This document shows positions 16,671 through 26,270 of a DNA stretch of 64,000 nt, one piece after another. The notes beneath the pieces were generated by a model. It did no database searches and was not told where the DNA came from. It saw nothing but the letters and a program-made list of their open reading frames with translations. This DNA comes from Paracoccus sp. SCSIO 75233 (GTDB lineage Bacteria; Pseudomonadota; Alphaproteobacteria; Rhodobacterales; Rhodobacteraceae), in NCBI RefSeq assembly GCF_027912675.1, contig NZ_CP115757.1, positions 2,232,001 through 2,296,000 of the forward strand, read 5' to 3'. Both the position numbers and the translations under genes were made by a program. The first letter of the stretch is position 1, and each line of letters starts with the position of its first letter.

Positions 16671-18695
16671 TCAGGCCAGTCCGCGCCCTTTCAGCAGCGG
16701 GCCGACACCCGGCATCCGTTCGCGGAACGCCATCCACAGCTCATCGGCTTGCGCGGACCCACCCCGCGAAAGGATCGTCTGCTCCAGCCGTTTCGCGGTC
16801 TCCGGGTCGAAGATATCCCCCGCCTCGACAAAGGCATCGAAAGCATCGGCATCCATCACCTCTGACCAAAGGTAAGAATAATAGCCTGACGAATAGCCGT
16901 CGCCGGAGAACACATGCCCGAAATGTGGCGAGGCATGGCGCATCGGGATCGCTGCGGGCGCGTCCAGCCCGGCGAGTATCTCCGCCTGCCGCGCCATCAC
17001 GTCCGTTGCAGGCGCACCACGATGCAGCGCCAGATCGACGAGCGCACTTTGCAGATATTCCAGCGTCGCGAACCCCTGATCGGCATTGCCCGCTGCAATC
17101 ACCCGGTCGCGCAGATCGGCTGGCATCGCAGCACCCGTCTCCGCATGGCGGGCATGGCGGTCCAGCACCTCGGGTTGTTCCAGCCAATGCTCATAAAGCT
17201 GGCTCGGCAGTTCGACGAAGTCGCGGGCGACCGATGTCCCGGAGATCGACGGCCATTTCACATCCGAAAGGATATGGTGAAGCGCATGGCCGAATTCATG
17301 AAACAGCGTCCGCGCATCGTCCCATGACAGGAAGGCAGGGGCACCGGCCTCGGCGGGCGGGGTGAAATTGCAGACATTGGTCACAATCGCCCTCTGCCCT
17401 GCACCCATATTGTGCTGATAACGCAGCGCGCCGCACCACGCGCCGGAGCGTTTGGAGGGGCGGGCATAGTAATCCCCCAGCAGGATCGCCATTTCCAGCC
17501 CGTTCCGCGTCACCCGCCACGCCCGGACATCCGGCGACCAGAGCGGCGCGTCGAACGGTTCGAACTCCAGTGCAAACAGCCGGTTCGCGACATCGAAAAC
17601 CGCGCCCAACATGGCATCGAGTGTCAGATAGGGTTTGACCGCCCCCTGATCGAAATCATGTTCCTGCTGGCGACGCCGCTCCGCGTAATAGCGCCAGTCC
17701 CACGGGGCGAGTTCGGCGTTGACGCCGTCTTGCTGCATCATCGCCGACAGGATCTGCGCGTCCTCATCCGTCCGCGCCTTAGCGGCGGACCAGACCTCGC
17801 TCAGCAATTCCTCGACACGCGCGGCGGTCCCCGCCATCTCCGGCTCCAGCTTGAAGGCGGCAAAATCCTCGTAACCCAGAAGCTGCGCGCGCTCATGCCG
17901 AAGGGCGAGGATTTCGGCGATGATGCCGGTGTTATCCGTCTCCGCCCCGTTCGCGCCGTCGCCAGAGCCGCGCGCGATCCAGCCGCGCCACGCCAGTTCC
18001 CGCAACTCGCGATCATCGGCATATTGCAGAAACGGCACGATCAGGGAGCGGTTGAGCGTCACCACCAGCCCGCTCCGCCCGCGCTCCTTCGCCGCTGCCC
18101 GCATCGACGACAGCAGCCAGTCTGGCAGACCGGCCAGACGCGCCTCATCCACCTGCATGACGAAATCACGCTCATCGGCCAGCACATTCTGCCCGAACTG
18201 CGTACAGAGCACCGCCAGACGTTGCCGGATCTCCGCCATCCGTTCGCGCTCCGTCCCGGTCAGCGCAGCCCCGGCGCGGCGAAAATGGCGCAGTGCCAGT
18301 TCGGTGATGCGGCGATCCTCCGGGGGCAATTGATCCGCCGAGTTCCAGACGGTTTCGACGCGGTCATAAAGCCGCTTATCCATCCCGACACGGCTGTTAT
18401 ACGCCGCAAGCTTCGGTGCAAATTCACGGCTCAGCGCCTCTCGCCGGTCATTCGAATCCACCCCGGTCAGCGTGTAGAAGATTGCGCAAATCCTGTTCAG
18501 CGGCTCCTCCGCCGTTTCAAGCGCGGCGACGGTGTTGGCGAAGCTGGCCGGTTCTGGATTGGCGGCAATCGCCTCCATCGAAGCTTCGGCATCCGTAAGC
18601 GCCTGATCCATTGCGGGCGCAAAATCTTCGTCGTCGATCAGGTCGAAACGCGGCAACCCGAACGTGCCGCTCCATTCTGTGAGTTCAGGGTTCAT
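16671..18695 (-). CDS. M3-family zinc oligopeptidase (Dcp / oligopeptidase A type)
   Basis: 674 residues. The catalytic motif HEFGHALHH (HExxH) lies in the C-terminal half, followed by the third-ligand region FVELPSQLYEHW and the late HFGHVFSGDGYSSGYYSYLW loop characteristic of the family. No signal peptide, so it is likely cytoplasmic and degrades peptides. The start MNPELTEW at 18695 has an AGGAGA site; a longer in-frame extension overlaps the upstream gene and is rejected. It follows the membrane MoeB-like gene on the same strand. Confidence 0.93.
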   Translation of the reverse strand: MNPELTEWSGTFGLPRFDLIDDEDFAPAMDQALTDAEASMEAIAANPEPASFANTVAALETAEEPLNRICAIFYTLTGVDSNDRREALSREFAPKLAAYNSRVGMDKRLYDRVETVWNSADQLPPEDRRITELALRHFRRAGAALTGTERERMAEIRQRLAVLCTQFGQNVLADERDFVMQVDEARLAGLPDWLLSSMRAAAKERGRSGLVVTLNRSLIVPFLQYADDRELRELAWRGWIARGSGDGANGAETDNTGIIAEILALRHERAQLLGYEDFAAFKLEPEMAGTAARVEELLSEVWSAAKARTDEDAQILSAMMQQDGVNAELAPWDWRYYAERRRQQEHDFDQGAVKPYLTLDAMLGAVFDVANRLFALEFEPFDAPLWSPDVRAWRVTRNGLEMAILLGDYYARPSKRSGAWCGALRYQHNMGAGQRAIVTNVCNFTPPAEAGAPAFLSWDDARTLFHEFGHALHHILSDVKWPSISGTSVARDFVELPSQLYEHWLEQPEVLDRHARHAETGAAMPADLRDRVIAAGNADQGFATLEYLQSALVDLALHRGAPATDVMARQAEILAGLDAPAAIPMRHASPHFGHVFSGDGYSSGYYSYLWSEVMDADAFDAFVEAGDIFDPETAKRLEQTILSRGGSAQADELWMAFRERMPGVGPLLKGRGLA

Positions 18696-18718
18696 GCTGG
18701 GTCTCCTTTGCCGGAAAC

Positions 18719-19804
18719 CTATGTCTCCGAACCGCGCGGTTCCACCCCTGAACAAACCGGACAATCCTCGCGGCGATGAATGGCGATGCGCCGCGTCTCG
18801 CCATAGAGCCCGTCGAAGATGACCATTTTACCGCGCAGCCCCTCGCCAGCCCCGGCAATATGCTTGATCGCCTCAAGCGCCATCATGGAGCCGATCACGC
18901 CGGGCAGCGGCCCGACCACCCCCGCCTCAGCACATGACGGGGCGAGACCGTCGGCGGGCGGCTCCGGGAAGAGGCAGGCGAAACAGGGCGCACCGCCAGC
19001 GGGATCGTAGGTCGTGACCTGCCCCTCCCACTGCCCGATGGCACCGGCAATCAGCGGCACACGCGCCGCGACGCAGGCCGCATTGACCGCCGCCCGGTCG
19101 GCAAAGCTGTCGCAGCCATCCAGCACGAGATCGAAATCCGCGATCAGTTCCGCATCATCCTTCCCAATCCGGCGGCGCATAGCGTGGATGTCGATATAGG
19201 GGTTGAGCGCGCGCAGCGCCTCGGCCGCCGCCAGCCCCTTGGGACGGCCATCGTCGTCCGTGCGATAGATAATCTGGCGTTGCAGGTTGGAGATGCTGAC
19301 CTCATCGGGGTCGGCAATGCTTAGCCGACCCACCCCCGCAGCCGCCAAATACAGCGCCGCGGGCGCGCCAAGACCGCCTGCGCCCACAATCAGCACCGAG
19401 GCATTGCGGAGCTGCTTCTGACCCGGGCCGCCGATTTCCCGCAGGACATAATGCCGCGCGTAACGATCAAGCGCATCGGCGCTTTCCGCCGCCGAATGCG
19501 CCTCTTCGGGTGATGGAACCGGGACTGCCTGCGGATCGCCCCATTTCTCCGTCGCTTTCCGTTTTGCGCTGCGAATGATCGAGGCGTAGCCCATGACGAT
19601 TGCGGAGATCACGCCGAACGCCACCCAGGCGCGCGGATCAATGCCAATCGCGGCGCGGAACTCGGACGCCGGAGCGGCCAGCAGAAACGCCAGAATGACT
19701 AGCCAGGTCAGCAGCAAAACGGCCAGCACCCGCAGTACGCCCCAACCCATAATCCACGCCACTGCCGCGACGCTGATCAGTCCGAGGGGCAGCAGCAGGG
19801 CCAC
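18719..19804 (-). CDS. HesA/MoeB/ThiF adenylyltransferase with an N-terminal membrane region
   Basis: 361 residues from a GTG start. Residues about 1-80 contain two or three hydrophobic segments; residues about 110-355 are a complete E1-like domain: VLIVGAGGLGAPAALYLAAAG for ATP, SISNLQRQIIY, GCDSFADRAAVN, catalytic-Cys region SCAEAGVVGPLPG, and zinc pairs CFAC and CPVC. Such enzymes adenylate the C-terminal Gly-Gly of a ubiquitin-like sulfur carrier (MoaD, ThiS). The usual protein has no membrane part; this one would display the domain on the inner face of the membrane. It starts 3 bases after the dut stop, so it is in one unit with dut. Confidence 0.88.
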   Translation of the reverse strand: MALLLPLGLISVAAVAWIMGWGVLRVLAVLLLTWLVILAFLLAAPASEFRAAIGIDPRAWVAFGVISAIVMGYASIIRSAKRKATEKWGDPQAVPVPSPEEAHSAAESADALDRYARHYVLREIGGPGQKQLRNASVLIVGAGGLGAPAALYLAAAGVGRLSIADPDEVSISNLQRQIIYRTDDDGRPKGLAAAEALRALNPYIDIHAMRRRIGKDDAELIADFDLVLDGCDSFADRAAVNAACVAARVPLIAGAIGQWEGQVTTYDPAGGAPCFACLFPEPPADGLAPSCAEAGVVGPLPGVIGSMMALEAIKHIAGAGEGLRGKMVIFDGLYGETRRIAIHRREDCPVCSGVEPRGSET

Positions 19805-19807
19805 GCC

Positions 19808-20263
19808 TCAGCCCTTTCCGGTCGATCCAAAACCGCCGCTGCCGCGCGCGGTCTCATCCAGATCATCAACCGCCGTGAACGTCGCCTGTACCACAGGCGC
19901 GACAACGATCTGGGCGATCCGGTCGCCATGCCGGATGACCAGCGGCGTGTCGGACAGGTTAATCGCGATGACGCCGACCGGGCCGCGATAATCGGAATCG
20001 ATGGTGCCGACACCATTAACGAGCGACAGACCATCACGCAGCGCAGCGCCCGAGCGAGCCCGGACCTGAACCTCATATCCCGGCGGGATCTGCATCTTCA
20101 GCCCGGTCGGGATCAGCCGACGTTCAAGCGGTGCCAGCGTGATCTCGCCACCACCGAGATCGGCGCGCAGATCCGCACCCGCAGCCCCGCCGGTTTCATA
20201 GGATGGCAGCGGCAGCGCGCCATCCGCGCCATCGTCGCGCAGGATCAGGATTTCTGGTTTCAT
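19808..20263 (-). CDS. dut: dUTP diphosphatase
   Basis: 151 residues, the normal homotrimeric dUTPase. It hydrolyses dUTP to dUMP. Conserved motifs: AGADLRAD, RARSGAAL, NGVGTIDSDYRG with the catalytic Asp, GDRIAQIV and the mobile C-terminal arm RGSGGFGSTGKG that closes the active site. A terminator of infC ends a few bases upstream of the ATG, leaving no good ribosome site; translation may use a weak signal. Confidence 0.96.
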   Translation of the reverse strand: MKPEILILRDDGADGALPLPSYETGGAAGADLRADLGGGEITLAPLERRLIPTGLKMQIPPGYEVQVRARSGAALRDGLSLVNGVGTIDSDYRGPVGVIAINLSDTPLVIRHGDRIAQIVVAPVVQATFTAVDDLDETARGSGGFGSTGKG

Positions 20264-20268
20264 CTGAC

Positions 20269-20291
20269 AAAAAGGCCGCCCTTCGGCGGCC
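20269..20291 (-). terminator. Rho-independent terminator of infC
   Basis: Read on the minus strand: GGCCGCC, loop GAAG, GGCGGCC (20291-20285 and 20280-20274) followed by five T. It begins 20 bases after the infC stop and ends only 5 bases before the dut start codon. Confidence 0.85.
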
Positions 20292-20310
20292 CCCTTTCGC
20301 TTGACCGGCC

Positions 20311-20853
20311 TTATTTCGGCGCGATCATCATCACCATCTGCCGGCCTTCCAGCTTCGGCATATTCTCGATCTTGCCGGCCTCTCCGACGTCTTCACGCAC
20401 CCGGTTGAGCAGATCCATGCCGAGCTGCTGGTGCGCCATCTCGCGGCCACGGAAGCGCAGCGTCACCTTGACCTTGTCGCCGCCCTCAAGAAACTTCATC
20501 ACGTTACGCATCTTCACGTCGTAATCATGCGTGTCCGTGCCGGGACGGAACTTCACTTCCTTGACGTCGATGACCTTCTGCTTCTTCCGCGCCTCGGCCT
20601 CACGCTTTTGCTGTTCGTATTTGAACTTGCCGAGATCCATGATCTTGCAGACCGGCGGCGTCGCATTGGGCGAGATTTCGACGAGATCCAGACCCGCGTC
20701 ACGGGCCATTTCCAGACCGCGCGCAGGCGGAACAACGCCTACGTTTTCGCCATCCGCGCCAATCAGGCGGATTTCGGCGACACGAATGCGTTCATTGACA
20801 CGGGGGCCGGAGTCTCGGTTCGGGGGCGGCGCGTTATGAGGTCGACGGGCTAT
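20311..20853 (-). CDS. infC: Translation initiation factor IF-3 with an AUA start codon
   Basis: 180 residues from the ATA codon at 20853. The homologous N-terminus ([19 protein letters not shown]) begins exactly there, and AAGGA (20862-20866) lies 8 bases upstream. The only ATG in frame is 32 codons earlier, in sequence unlike IF-3. IF-3 rejects non-AUG starts, and in E. coli infC starts with AUU so that IF-3 represses its own synthesis; the same logic fits here. N domain (about 10-80), linker [16 protein letters not shown] domain with [10 protein letters not shown]. The rpmI and rplT genes that often follow are absent; dut follows after a terminator. Confidence 0.92.
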   Translation of the reverse strand: MARRPHNAPPPNRDSGPRVNERIRVAEIRLIGADGENVGVVPPARGLEMARDAGLDLVEISPNATPPVCKIMDLGKFKYEQQKREAEARKKQKVIDVKEVKFRPGTDTHDYDVKMRNVMKFLEGGDKVKVTLRFRGREMAHQQLGMDLLNRVREDVGEAGKIENMPKLEGRQMVMMIAPK

Positions 20854-21017
20854 GGCAGGATTCCTTTTATGATCCGTTGAATGGCGCGCAAAATAGGCAC
20901 TCCCAACAGCCTGTTCAACCGGAATCGCGACGTTCTCGACAAAAGACACGCCCTTTTCACGGGGTTTCGCACACGCGATGCGTGTGGCAATACAAAGGTC
21001 GGATTCGGAGAACTCGG

Positions 21018-21719
21018 ATGATCAGATTGCTTGCATTTGGCCTCGTCCTGCTCGCCATGCTGGCCGCAGCATGGTGGGGCCTGTCACAGACGGGTCTGCT
21101 TCCGGGGGGAACGGATCGCCCCGCAGAAGCGGAAACCAGTGTCCCTGAAACACCCGCCACCCTTGGCGAGACAGCCAAAACCACACAACCGGAAGGCGCA
21201 ACGGCATCGCAAGACCCAGCCACCGACGACGCAGGAACCGCTGCCCTGACGCAACCGCCGCAGGACGATCCGCTCCCTCCCGAAACCGGCAGCGACATGG
21301 CGATTGAGGTTGAGCGTGTTGCGGAAGCAGCAATCGCTGCCGCCGATGCCCGCGCTGAGGCTGAAGCAATCGCCCGCGCCGAGGCCAAGGCGATGGAAGT
21401 CGCGCAGGCTCAGCTTGCAGAGCTTCTCGGACCCGCATTGTCGGCAACCTCCCCCGCCGCAACCCCGGAGAGCGTCGCCCGTGCATTGACCGAATTGCCC
21501 CCGGCAGATGACGCGCAGGTAAGCCAGCAGCGTGCCGCGCTGGAAACGGAGATCAAGGAAATTCTCGACCGCGCCCGGGCGGCGCAAAGCGACGTAGCAT
21601 CGCCTGAGCCGGAAGCTCAGCAGGCGGGCGAAACCGCAGCATCTGACGGCGAAACATCCGGCAGCGTGGATGTTTTCGACTTCGCACCATTCATCGCCGA
21701 GATTCGGGAGCTTCTGTAA
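21018..21719 (+). CDS. Membrane-anchored acidic protein of unknown function
   Basis: 233 residues. One N-terminal membrane anchor ([20 protein letters not shown]), then a long low-complexity region rich in Ala, Glu, Pro and Thr (about 30-110), an alanine/glutamate helix with repeated [12 protein letters not shown] sequence (about 100-135), and a final short segment [15 protein letters not shown]. No enzyme motif seen. The rest would face the periplasm. GGAG precedes the ATG. Its stop overlaps the next start (TAATG), so the pair is translationally coupled and probably works together. Confidence 0.7.
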   Translation: MIRLLAFGLVLLAMLAAAWWGLSQTGLLPGGTDRPAEAETSVPETPATLGETAKTTQPEGATASQDPATDDAGTAALTQPPQDDPLPPETGSDMAIEVERVAEAAIAAADARAEAEAIARAEAKAMEVAQAQLAELLGPALSATSPAATPESVARALTELPPADDAQVSQQRAALETEIKEILDRARAAQSDVASPEPEAQQAGETAASDGETSGSVDVFDFAPFIAEIRELL

Positions 21720-22579
21720 TGGCGCAGAACCTGAATGATTTTCTGGCCACGCAAGCGGCACAATTGGTAAAGGGGCCAATCGCGATCATCCTTTGCGAAG
21801 ATGATGTCGAGATAGATACCACCCTCTCCCACGCGGCGCAGGCCGGGTTCAAGGTCACGCTCGCCGTGTCCTCCGAACCGCTGAGCGAAGACTTGCTGCC
21901 GACCGGAACCATCAACGTCACCATGAACACGCGCCATCCCGACGCGCATGTCAAAGCGGTCAATGCGGTCATTCAGGCTGTGCCGGAGAATACCTGGATG
22001 TATTACGGCTATAATGCCGAATACCTGTTCTTCCCCTTCTCCGAATCGCGCCGGGTCGGGGAAATGCTGACCTTCCACACCGAAGAACGCCGGCGCGCGA
22101 TGCTGACCTATGTGATCGACCTGTACGCCGCCGACCTGTCGCGCCATCCGAACGCCGTCAGCCTCGGTGAAGCCATGTTCGACCAGAGCGGCTACTACGC
22201 GCTCGGCCGACAGAATGCCGATGGCGAGATCATGGAGCGGCAGCTTGATTTTCACGGCGGGCTTCGCTGGCGGTTCGAGGAATTCATCCCCGAGGCCAAG
22301 CGCCGTATCGACAGGATCGCCTTGTTCCGCACCGAAAAAGGGCTGCGGCTTCTGTCAGATCATCGGTTCAATTTCGAGGAATACAACACCTATGCCTGCC
22401 CGTGGCATCATAATCTGACGGCGGCAATCACCTCATTCCGGGTTGCCAAGGCACTGGCGCGCAACCCCGGCTCCCGCCACGAAATCGGCAGCTTCAGATG
22501 GCGCAATTCCCGCAGATTCGAGTGGCGGGCACAGCAACTCATGGATCTCGGCCTGATGGAGCCGGGCCAGTGGTTCTAG
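21719..22579 (+). CDS. Conserved protein of unknown function
   Basis: 286 residues, soluble, no signal peptide. It starts with a beta/alpha segment containing IAIILCEDDVEIDTTLSHAA, which loosely resembles nucleotide-sugar binding folds but lacks a clear DxD motif. The C-terminal half is rich in aromatic and basic residues (WRFEEFIPEAKRRIDR, YACPWHHNLTAAITSFR, RWRNSRRFEWRAQQLMDLGL). I do not recognise the family. It is coupled to the preceding membrane-anchored protein and lies upstream of the fab genes after 88 bases. Confidence 0.75.
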   Translation: MAQNLNDFLATQAAQLVKGPIAIILCEDDVEIDTTLSHAAQAGFKVTLAVSSEPLSEDLLPTGTINVTMNTRHPDAHVKAVNAVIQAVPENTWMYYGYNAEYLFFPFSESRRVGEMLTFHTEERRRAMLTYVIDLYAADLSRHPNAVSLGEAMFDQSGYYALGRQNADGEIMERQLDFHGGLRWRFEEFIPEAKRRIDRIALFRTEKGLRLLSDHRFNFEEYNTYACPWHHNLTAAITSFRVAKALARNPGSRHEIGSFRWRNSRRFEWRAQQLMDLGLMEPGQWF

Positions 22580-22667
22580 CGCCGTTCTTGCGCGCAAAGC
22601 CGTGCAGATGGTAGAGGTCGCTGCAAATTGCGGATTTCCGCGTCTGACATGGAAGGCTGAACCATAA

Positions 22668-23177
22668 ATGGCGATGCAACAAACATCATTCGACAAAGAC
22701 GATCTTCTGGCCTGCGCGCGCGGCGAGCTGTTCGGCCCCGGCAACGCACAGCTGCCGGAACCGCCAATGCTGATGATGGATCGCATTACCGAGATTTCGG
22801 AGGATGGCGGCGAACATGGCAAGGGCCATGTCATCGCGGAATTCGACATCAAACCCGATCTGTGGTTCTTCGAATGTCATTTTCCGGGCAATCCGATCAT
22901 GCCGGGCTGCCTGGGGCTGGACGGGCTGTGGCAGCTGACCGGCTTCAATCTGGGCTGGCGCGGCTGGCAGGGGCGCGGATATGCGCTCGGCGTGGGCGAG
23001 GTCAAGCTGACCGGCATGGTGCGCCCCGATCGCAAGCTGCTGACCTACAGGGTGAATTTCACCAAGGCCGTGCAGACGCGCCGCCTGACAATGGGTGTCG
23101 CCGACGGGATCGTCGAAGCCGATGGCGAGGTGATCTATCAGGTCAAGGACATGAAAGTCGCTCTGTCGGAAAGCTGA
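22668..23177 (+). CDS. fabA: 3-hydroxydecanoyl-ACP dehydratase/isomerase
   Basis: 169 residues. FabA dehydrates 3-hydroxyacyl-ACP and isomerises the C10 trans-2 product to cis-3, the branch point of anaerobic unsaturated fatty acid synthesis. Active-site His71 lies in [13 protein letters not shown] and Asp85 in LGLDGLWQL, matching E. coli His70 and Asp84. The FabA-FabB-FabI order on one strand is a complete unsaturated-fatty-acid and elongation module. Confidence 0.96.
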   Translation: MAMQQTSFDKDDLLACARGELFGPGNAQLPEPPMLMMDRITEISEDGGEHGKGHVIAEFDIKPDLWFFECHFPGNPIMPGCLGLDGLWQLTGFNLGWRGWQGRGYALGVGEVKLTGMVRPDRKLLTYRVNFTKAVQTRRLTMGVADGIVEADGEVIYQVKDMKVALSES

Positions 23178-23343
23178 CATGGGTTTCGGGGACGGGCCGA
23201 TCATCGTCTCCGCATGAGAGTTATTGTTTTGCAGTGAACAGCAGGGCCGCCTGCGACCGCCCGCGGGGTTGTCTGGTCGCAACCGCGTGACTATCGTCAT
23301 GTGAAAAGGGCCGGACCCTTGCACGAACGGAAAGGGAGCGTTT

Positions 23344-24573
23344 ATGCGCCGCGTCGTCATCACCGGGCTGGGGATCGTCTCGCCCATCGGCAATAATGCC
23401 GCAGAAGTCACCGAAAGCCTGAAAGCCGGTCGCTCCGGCATCGTGTTCGCGCCGGAATATGCGGAGCATGGTTTCCGCAGCCAGGTTCACGGCAAGCCGG
23501 AAATCGTGCTTGAGGACCATATCGACAAGCGCAACCTGCGCTTCATGGGACCGGGTGCCGCCTATAATTTCATCGCCATGCAACAGGCGATCGAAGATTC
23601 CGGGCTGGAGGAAAGCGACGTCTCCAACCCGCGCACCGGGCTGGTCATGGGGTCTGGCGGGCCGTCGACGTCGAATTTCTTCGACGCGCATCAGATCGTG
23701 ATCGAGAAAGGCGCGCCGAAGCGTATGGGACCGTTCATGGTCACGCGCTGCATGTCCTCCACCAACTCCGCCTGTCTGGCCACACCGTTCAAGATCAAGG
23801 GGGTGAACTACTCGATCACCTCCGCCTGCTCCACCTCCGCGCATTGCATCGGCAACGGGGTCGAACAGATCCAGATGGGCAAGCAGGATGTCGTCTTCGC
23901 GGGCGGCGGCGAGGAACTGGACTGGACCCTGTCCTGCCTGTTCGACGCAATGGGCGCGATGTCGTCGAAATATAACGACACGCCGGAAAGCGCCTCCCGC
24001 CCCTATGACGCGACCCGCGACGGGTTCGTCATCGCAGGCGGCGGCGGCGTGGTCGTTCTGGAAGAGCTGGAGCACGCGAAGGCGCGCGGCGCGAAAATCT
24101 ATGCAGAAGTCACCGGCTATGGCGCGACCTCCGACGGCTATGACATGGTCGCGCCCTCCGGCGAGGGTGGCGAGCGTTCCATGCGCGTCGCATTGGCCAC
24201 GCTGCCCGAGGGGCGCAGCATCAGCTATATCAACGCGCACGGCACCTCGACCCCGGTCGGTGATATCGGGGAAGTCCGCGCCGTCCGCAATATCTTCGGC
24301 GAAGGCAGCACGCCACCCATTGCCTCGACCAAGTCCCTGACCGGCCACAGCCTCGGCGCGACCGGGGTGCATGAGGCGATTTATTCGCTGTTGATGATGG
24401 AGAACGGCTTTATCGCCGCCTCGGCCAATGTCACGGAGCTCGATCCGGAGTTGAAACCCGAGGAGATTGTGCTGGCCCGCAGGGATAACGTCGAATTCGA
24501 CTCCGTCCTGTCCAACAGCTTCGGCTTCGGCGGCACCAATGCGACACTTGTGATGTCAAAATACGCGGAGTGA
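23344..24573 (+). CDS. fabB: 3-oxoacyl-ACP synthase I
   Basis: 409 residues. It elongates the cis-3-decenoyl-ACP made by FabA. The Cys-His-His triad is Cys162 ([10 protein letters not shown]), His299 ([11 protein letters not shown]) and His335 (TGHSLGATG). FabB rather than FabF is supported by the neighbouring fabA and by overall style. AAAGGGAGCG precedes the ATG. The stop TGA overlaps the earliest possible start of fabI. Confidence 0.95.
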   Translation: MRRVVITGLGIVSPIGNNAAEVTESLKAGRSGIVFAPEYAEHGFRSQVHGKPEIVLEDHIDKRNLRFMGPGAAYNFIAMQQAIEDSGLEESDVSNPRTGLVMGSGGPSTSNFFDAHQIVIEKGAPKRMGPFMVTRCMSSTNSACLATPFKIKGVNYSITSACSTSAHCIGNGVEQIQMGKQDVVFAGGGEELDWTLSCLFDAMGAMSSKYNDTPESASRPYDATRDGFVIAGGGGVVVLEELEHAKARGAKIYAEVTGYGATSDGYDMVAPSGEGGERSMRVALATLPEGRSISYINAHGTSTPVGDIGEVRAVRNIFGEGSTPPIASTKSLTGHSLGATGVHEAIYSLLMMENGFIAASANVTELDPELKPEEIVLARRDNVEFDSVLSNSFGFGGTNATLVMSKYAE

Positions 24574-24581
24574 ACGGTGTG

Positions 24582-25370
24582 ATGGGCGATCTTTTAAAAG
24601 GTAAGCGCGGACTGGTTATGGGAGTCGCGAATGATCGTTCGATCGCCTGGGGCATTGCGCGTGCCCTGGCGGCAGAGGGGGCGGAGCTCGCCTTTTCCTA
24701 TCAGGGCGACATGTTCGCGCAGCGGGTGAAGCCGCTGGCGGAATCGGTCGGCTCTGATTTTCTGGTCGATGTCGATGTGACCGATGACGACAGCCTCGAC
24801 GCGGCATTCGCGCAGATCAGCGACCGCTGGGGCAGCCTTGATTTTCTGGTCCACGCCATCGCCTATTCCAACAAGGACGAGCTGACCGGGCGGTTCATGA
24901 ACACCTCGCGGCAGAATTTCAAACATTCGCTGGATATCTCCTGCTACTCGCTGATCGAGGTCGCCCGCCGTGCCCATCCGATGATGTCCGAGGGCAGCAG
25001 CATCCTGACGCTGACCTATGGCGGATCGAACCGGGTGACGCCGTTCTACAACGTCATGGGGGTCGCGAAGGCCGCGCTTGAAGCAACCGTGCGTTACCTT
25101 GCCAACGATCTCGGCCCGGACGGAATCCGGGTGAACGCAGTCAGCCCCGGGCCGATGAAAACGCTGGCAGGTGCGGCCATTGGCGGGGCGCGCAAGACCT
25201 ACCGTCACACTGCGGCAAACGCGCCGCTGCGGGCAAATGCCACATTGGAAGCGATTGGCGGAACGGCAGTCTGGTTGACGAGCGACTGGGGCGCTTGCAC
25301 CACTGGCGAGATCGTCATGGTGGACGGCGGCTATCACGTTTTGGGTATGCCGCAGAGCGAAAATCTCTGA
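24582..25370 (+). CDS. fabI: Enoyl-ACP reductase (NADH)
   Basis: 262 residues from the ATG at 24582; GTG starts at 24570 and 24579 are also possible and GGAG at 24567 fits the 24579 codon best. FabI reduces trans-2-enoyl-ACP in the last step of elongation and is the triclosan target. It is an atypical SDR: GVANDRSIAWGIA replaces the usual glycine motif, and the active site is Tyr-x6-Lys in FYNVMGVAK. The C-terminal VMVDGGYHVLGM is typical. Probably co-transcribed with fabB. Confidence 0.95.
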   Translation: MGDLLKGKRGLVMGVANDRSIAWGIARALAAEGAELAFSYQGDMFAQRVKPLAESVGSDFLVDVDVTDDDSLDAAFAQISDRWGSLDFLVHAIAYSNKDELTGRFMNTSRQNFKHSLDISCYSLIEVARRAHPMMSEGSSILTLTYGGSNRVTPFYNVMGVAKAALEATVRYLANDLGPDGIRVNAVSPGPMKTLAGAAIGGARKTYRHTAANAPLRANATLEAIGGTAVWLTSDWGACTTGEIVMVDGGYHVLGMPQSENL

Positions 25371-25377
25371 CGCCGGA

Positions 25378-25419
25378 CCGGGGCGCCGCCCCGGACCCCG
25401 GGATATTTTGACCAGGGTG
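25378..25419 (+). repeat. Dispersed repeat with hairpin downstream of fabI
   Basis: Hairpin CCGGGGC/GCCCCGG (25378-25384, 25388-25394) just after the fabI stop, then CCCCGGGATATTTTGACC and AGGGTG (25396-25419), the inverted copy of the element at 6374-6397 with two differences. It probably ends the fab transcript. The TTG codon at 25408 lies inside it, which argues against that codon as the start of the next gene. Confidence 0.5.
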
Positions 25420-25422
25420 AGT

Positions 25423-26250
25423 GTGGTGACGAAGTTTTTCAATGCTGATGACGGTGCGAAACTGGCCTATTCGGATGAGGGGAGCGGGTTGCCGCTGCTG
25501 TGCCTCGCCGGGCTGACCCGCAATATGGCCGATTTCGATTATGTCGCGCCGCATTTGTCCGGGTGCCGGATGATCCGCATGGATTATCGCGGGCGCGGGC
25601 AGTCCGACCAGACCGGGGCCGACAGCTACACCGTGCCGCGCGAGGCACAGGATGCGGTGCAGTTGCTCGATCATCTGGAAATCGAGAAGGCCGCCCTTCT
25701 GGGCACCTCGCGAGGCGGGCTGATCGGGTTGTTCCTGGCCGCAACGGCGCATGACCGGCTGTCGGGGCTGTGCCTGAACGATGTCGGCCCGGTTATCGAG
25801 CGTGCGGGGCTGGAGAATATTTTCGCCTATGTCGGGCGTAACCCGGCGTCAGCCACCCATGCCGAACTGGCCGCAAAACTGCCCGCCAGCATGCAGGGTT
25901 TTGAGAACGTGCCGGAGGGGCGCTGGCTGGACGACGCACAGCGCCATTATTACGAAACCCCGGACGGGCTGGAAATCAAATACGACCCGGCCTTGCGGGA
26001 GGCGTTTATGGCTGCTTTCGAGGGAGAGCCCGCCGATCTCTGGCCGCTTTGGGATGCAACGGCGGGGTTCCCGGTGGCCGTGATCCGGGGTGCGAATTCC
26101 GAACTGTTCTCCCGCGATTCCTACGAGGAGATGCAGCGGCGGAGGCCCGATGGGATCTATGCCGAGGTGCCGGGAAGGGCGCATATCCCGTGGCTGGACG
26201 AACCGGAGAGTTTGCAGGTCATCCGTGATTGGCTGGCCGCCTGCGGGTAA
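25423..26250 (+). CDS. Alpha/beta-hydrolase
   Basis: About 275 residues. The start is uncertain: GTG at 25423 or 25426 is likely, with AGG 7-9 bases upstream; an upstream TTG at 25408 lies within a repeat. The fold shows the oxyanion region GLTRNMADF, the nucleophile elbow LGTSRGG, RMDYRGRGQSD and the late catalytic His in GRAHIPWLDEP. It resembles 3-oxoadipate enol-lactonase and similar small esterases; the substrate is unknown. No operon partner beyond fabI. Confidence 0.8.
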   Translation: MVTKFFNADDGAKLAYSDEGSGLPLLCLAGLTRNMADFDYVAPHLSGCRMIRMDYRGRGQSDQTGADSYTVPREAQDAVQLLDHLEIEKAALLGTSRGGLIGLFLAATAHDRLSGLCLNDVGPVIERAGLENIFAYVGRNPASATHAELAAKLPASMQGFENVPEGRWLDDAQRHYYETPDGLEIKYDPALREAFMAAFEGEPADLWPLWDATAGFPVAVIRGANSELFSRDSYEEMQRRRPDGIYAEVPGRAHIPWLDEPESLQVIRDWLAACG

Positions 26251-26270
26251 GCCTTGCGGCAGCGTCAGGC

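Noticed and set aside
20854..20949. Upstream in-frame ATG for infC
   Set aside because: The extra 32 residues do not resemble IF-3 and the Shine-Dalgarno fits the ATA codon.
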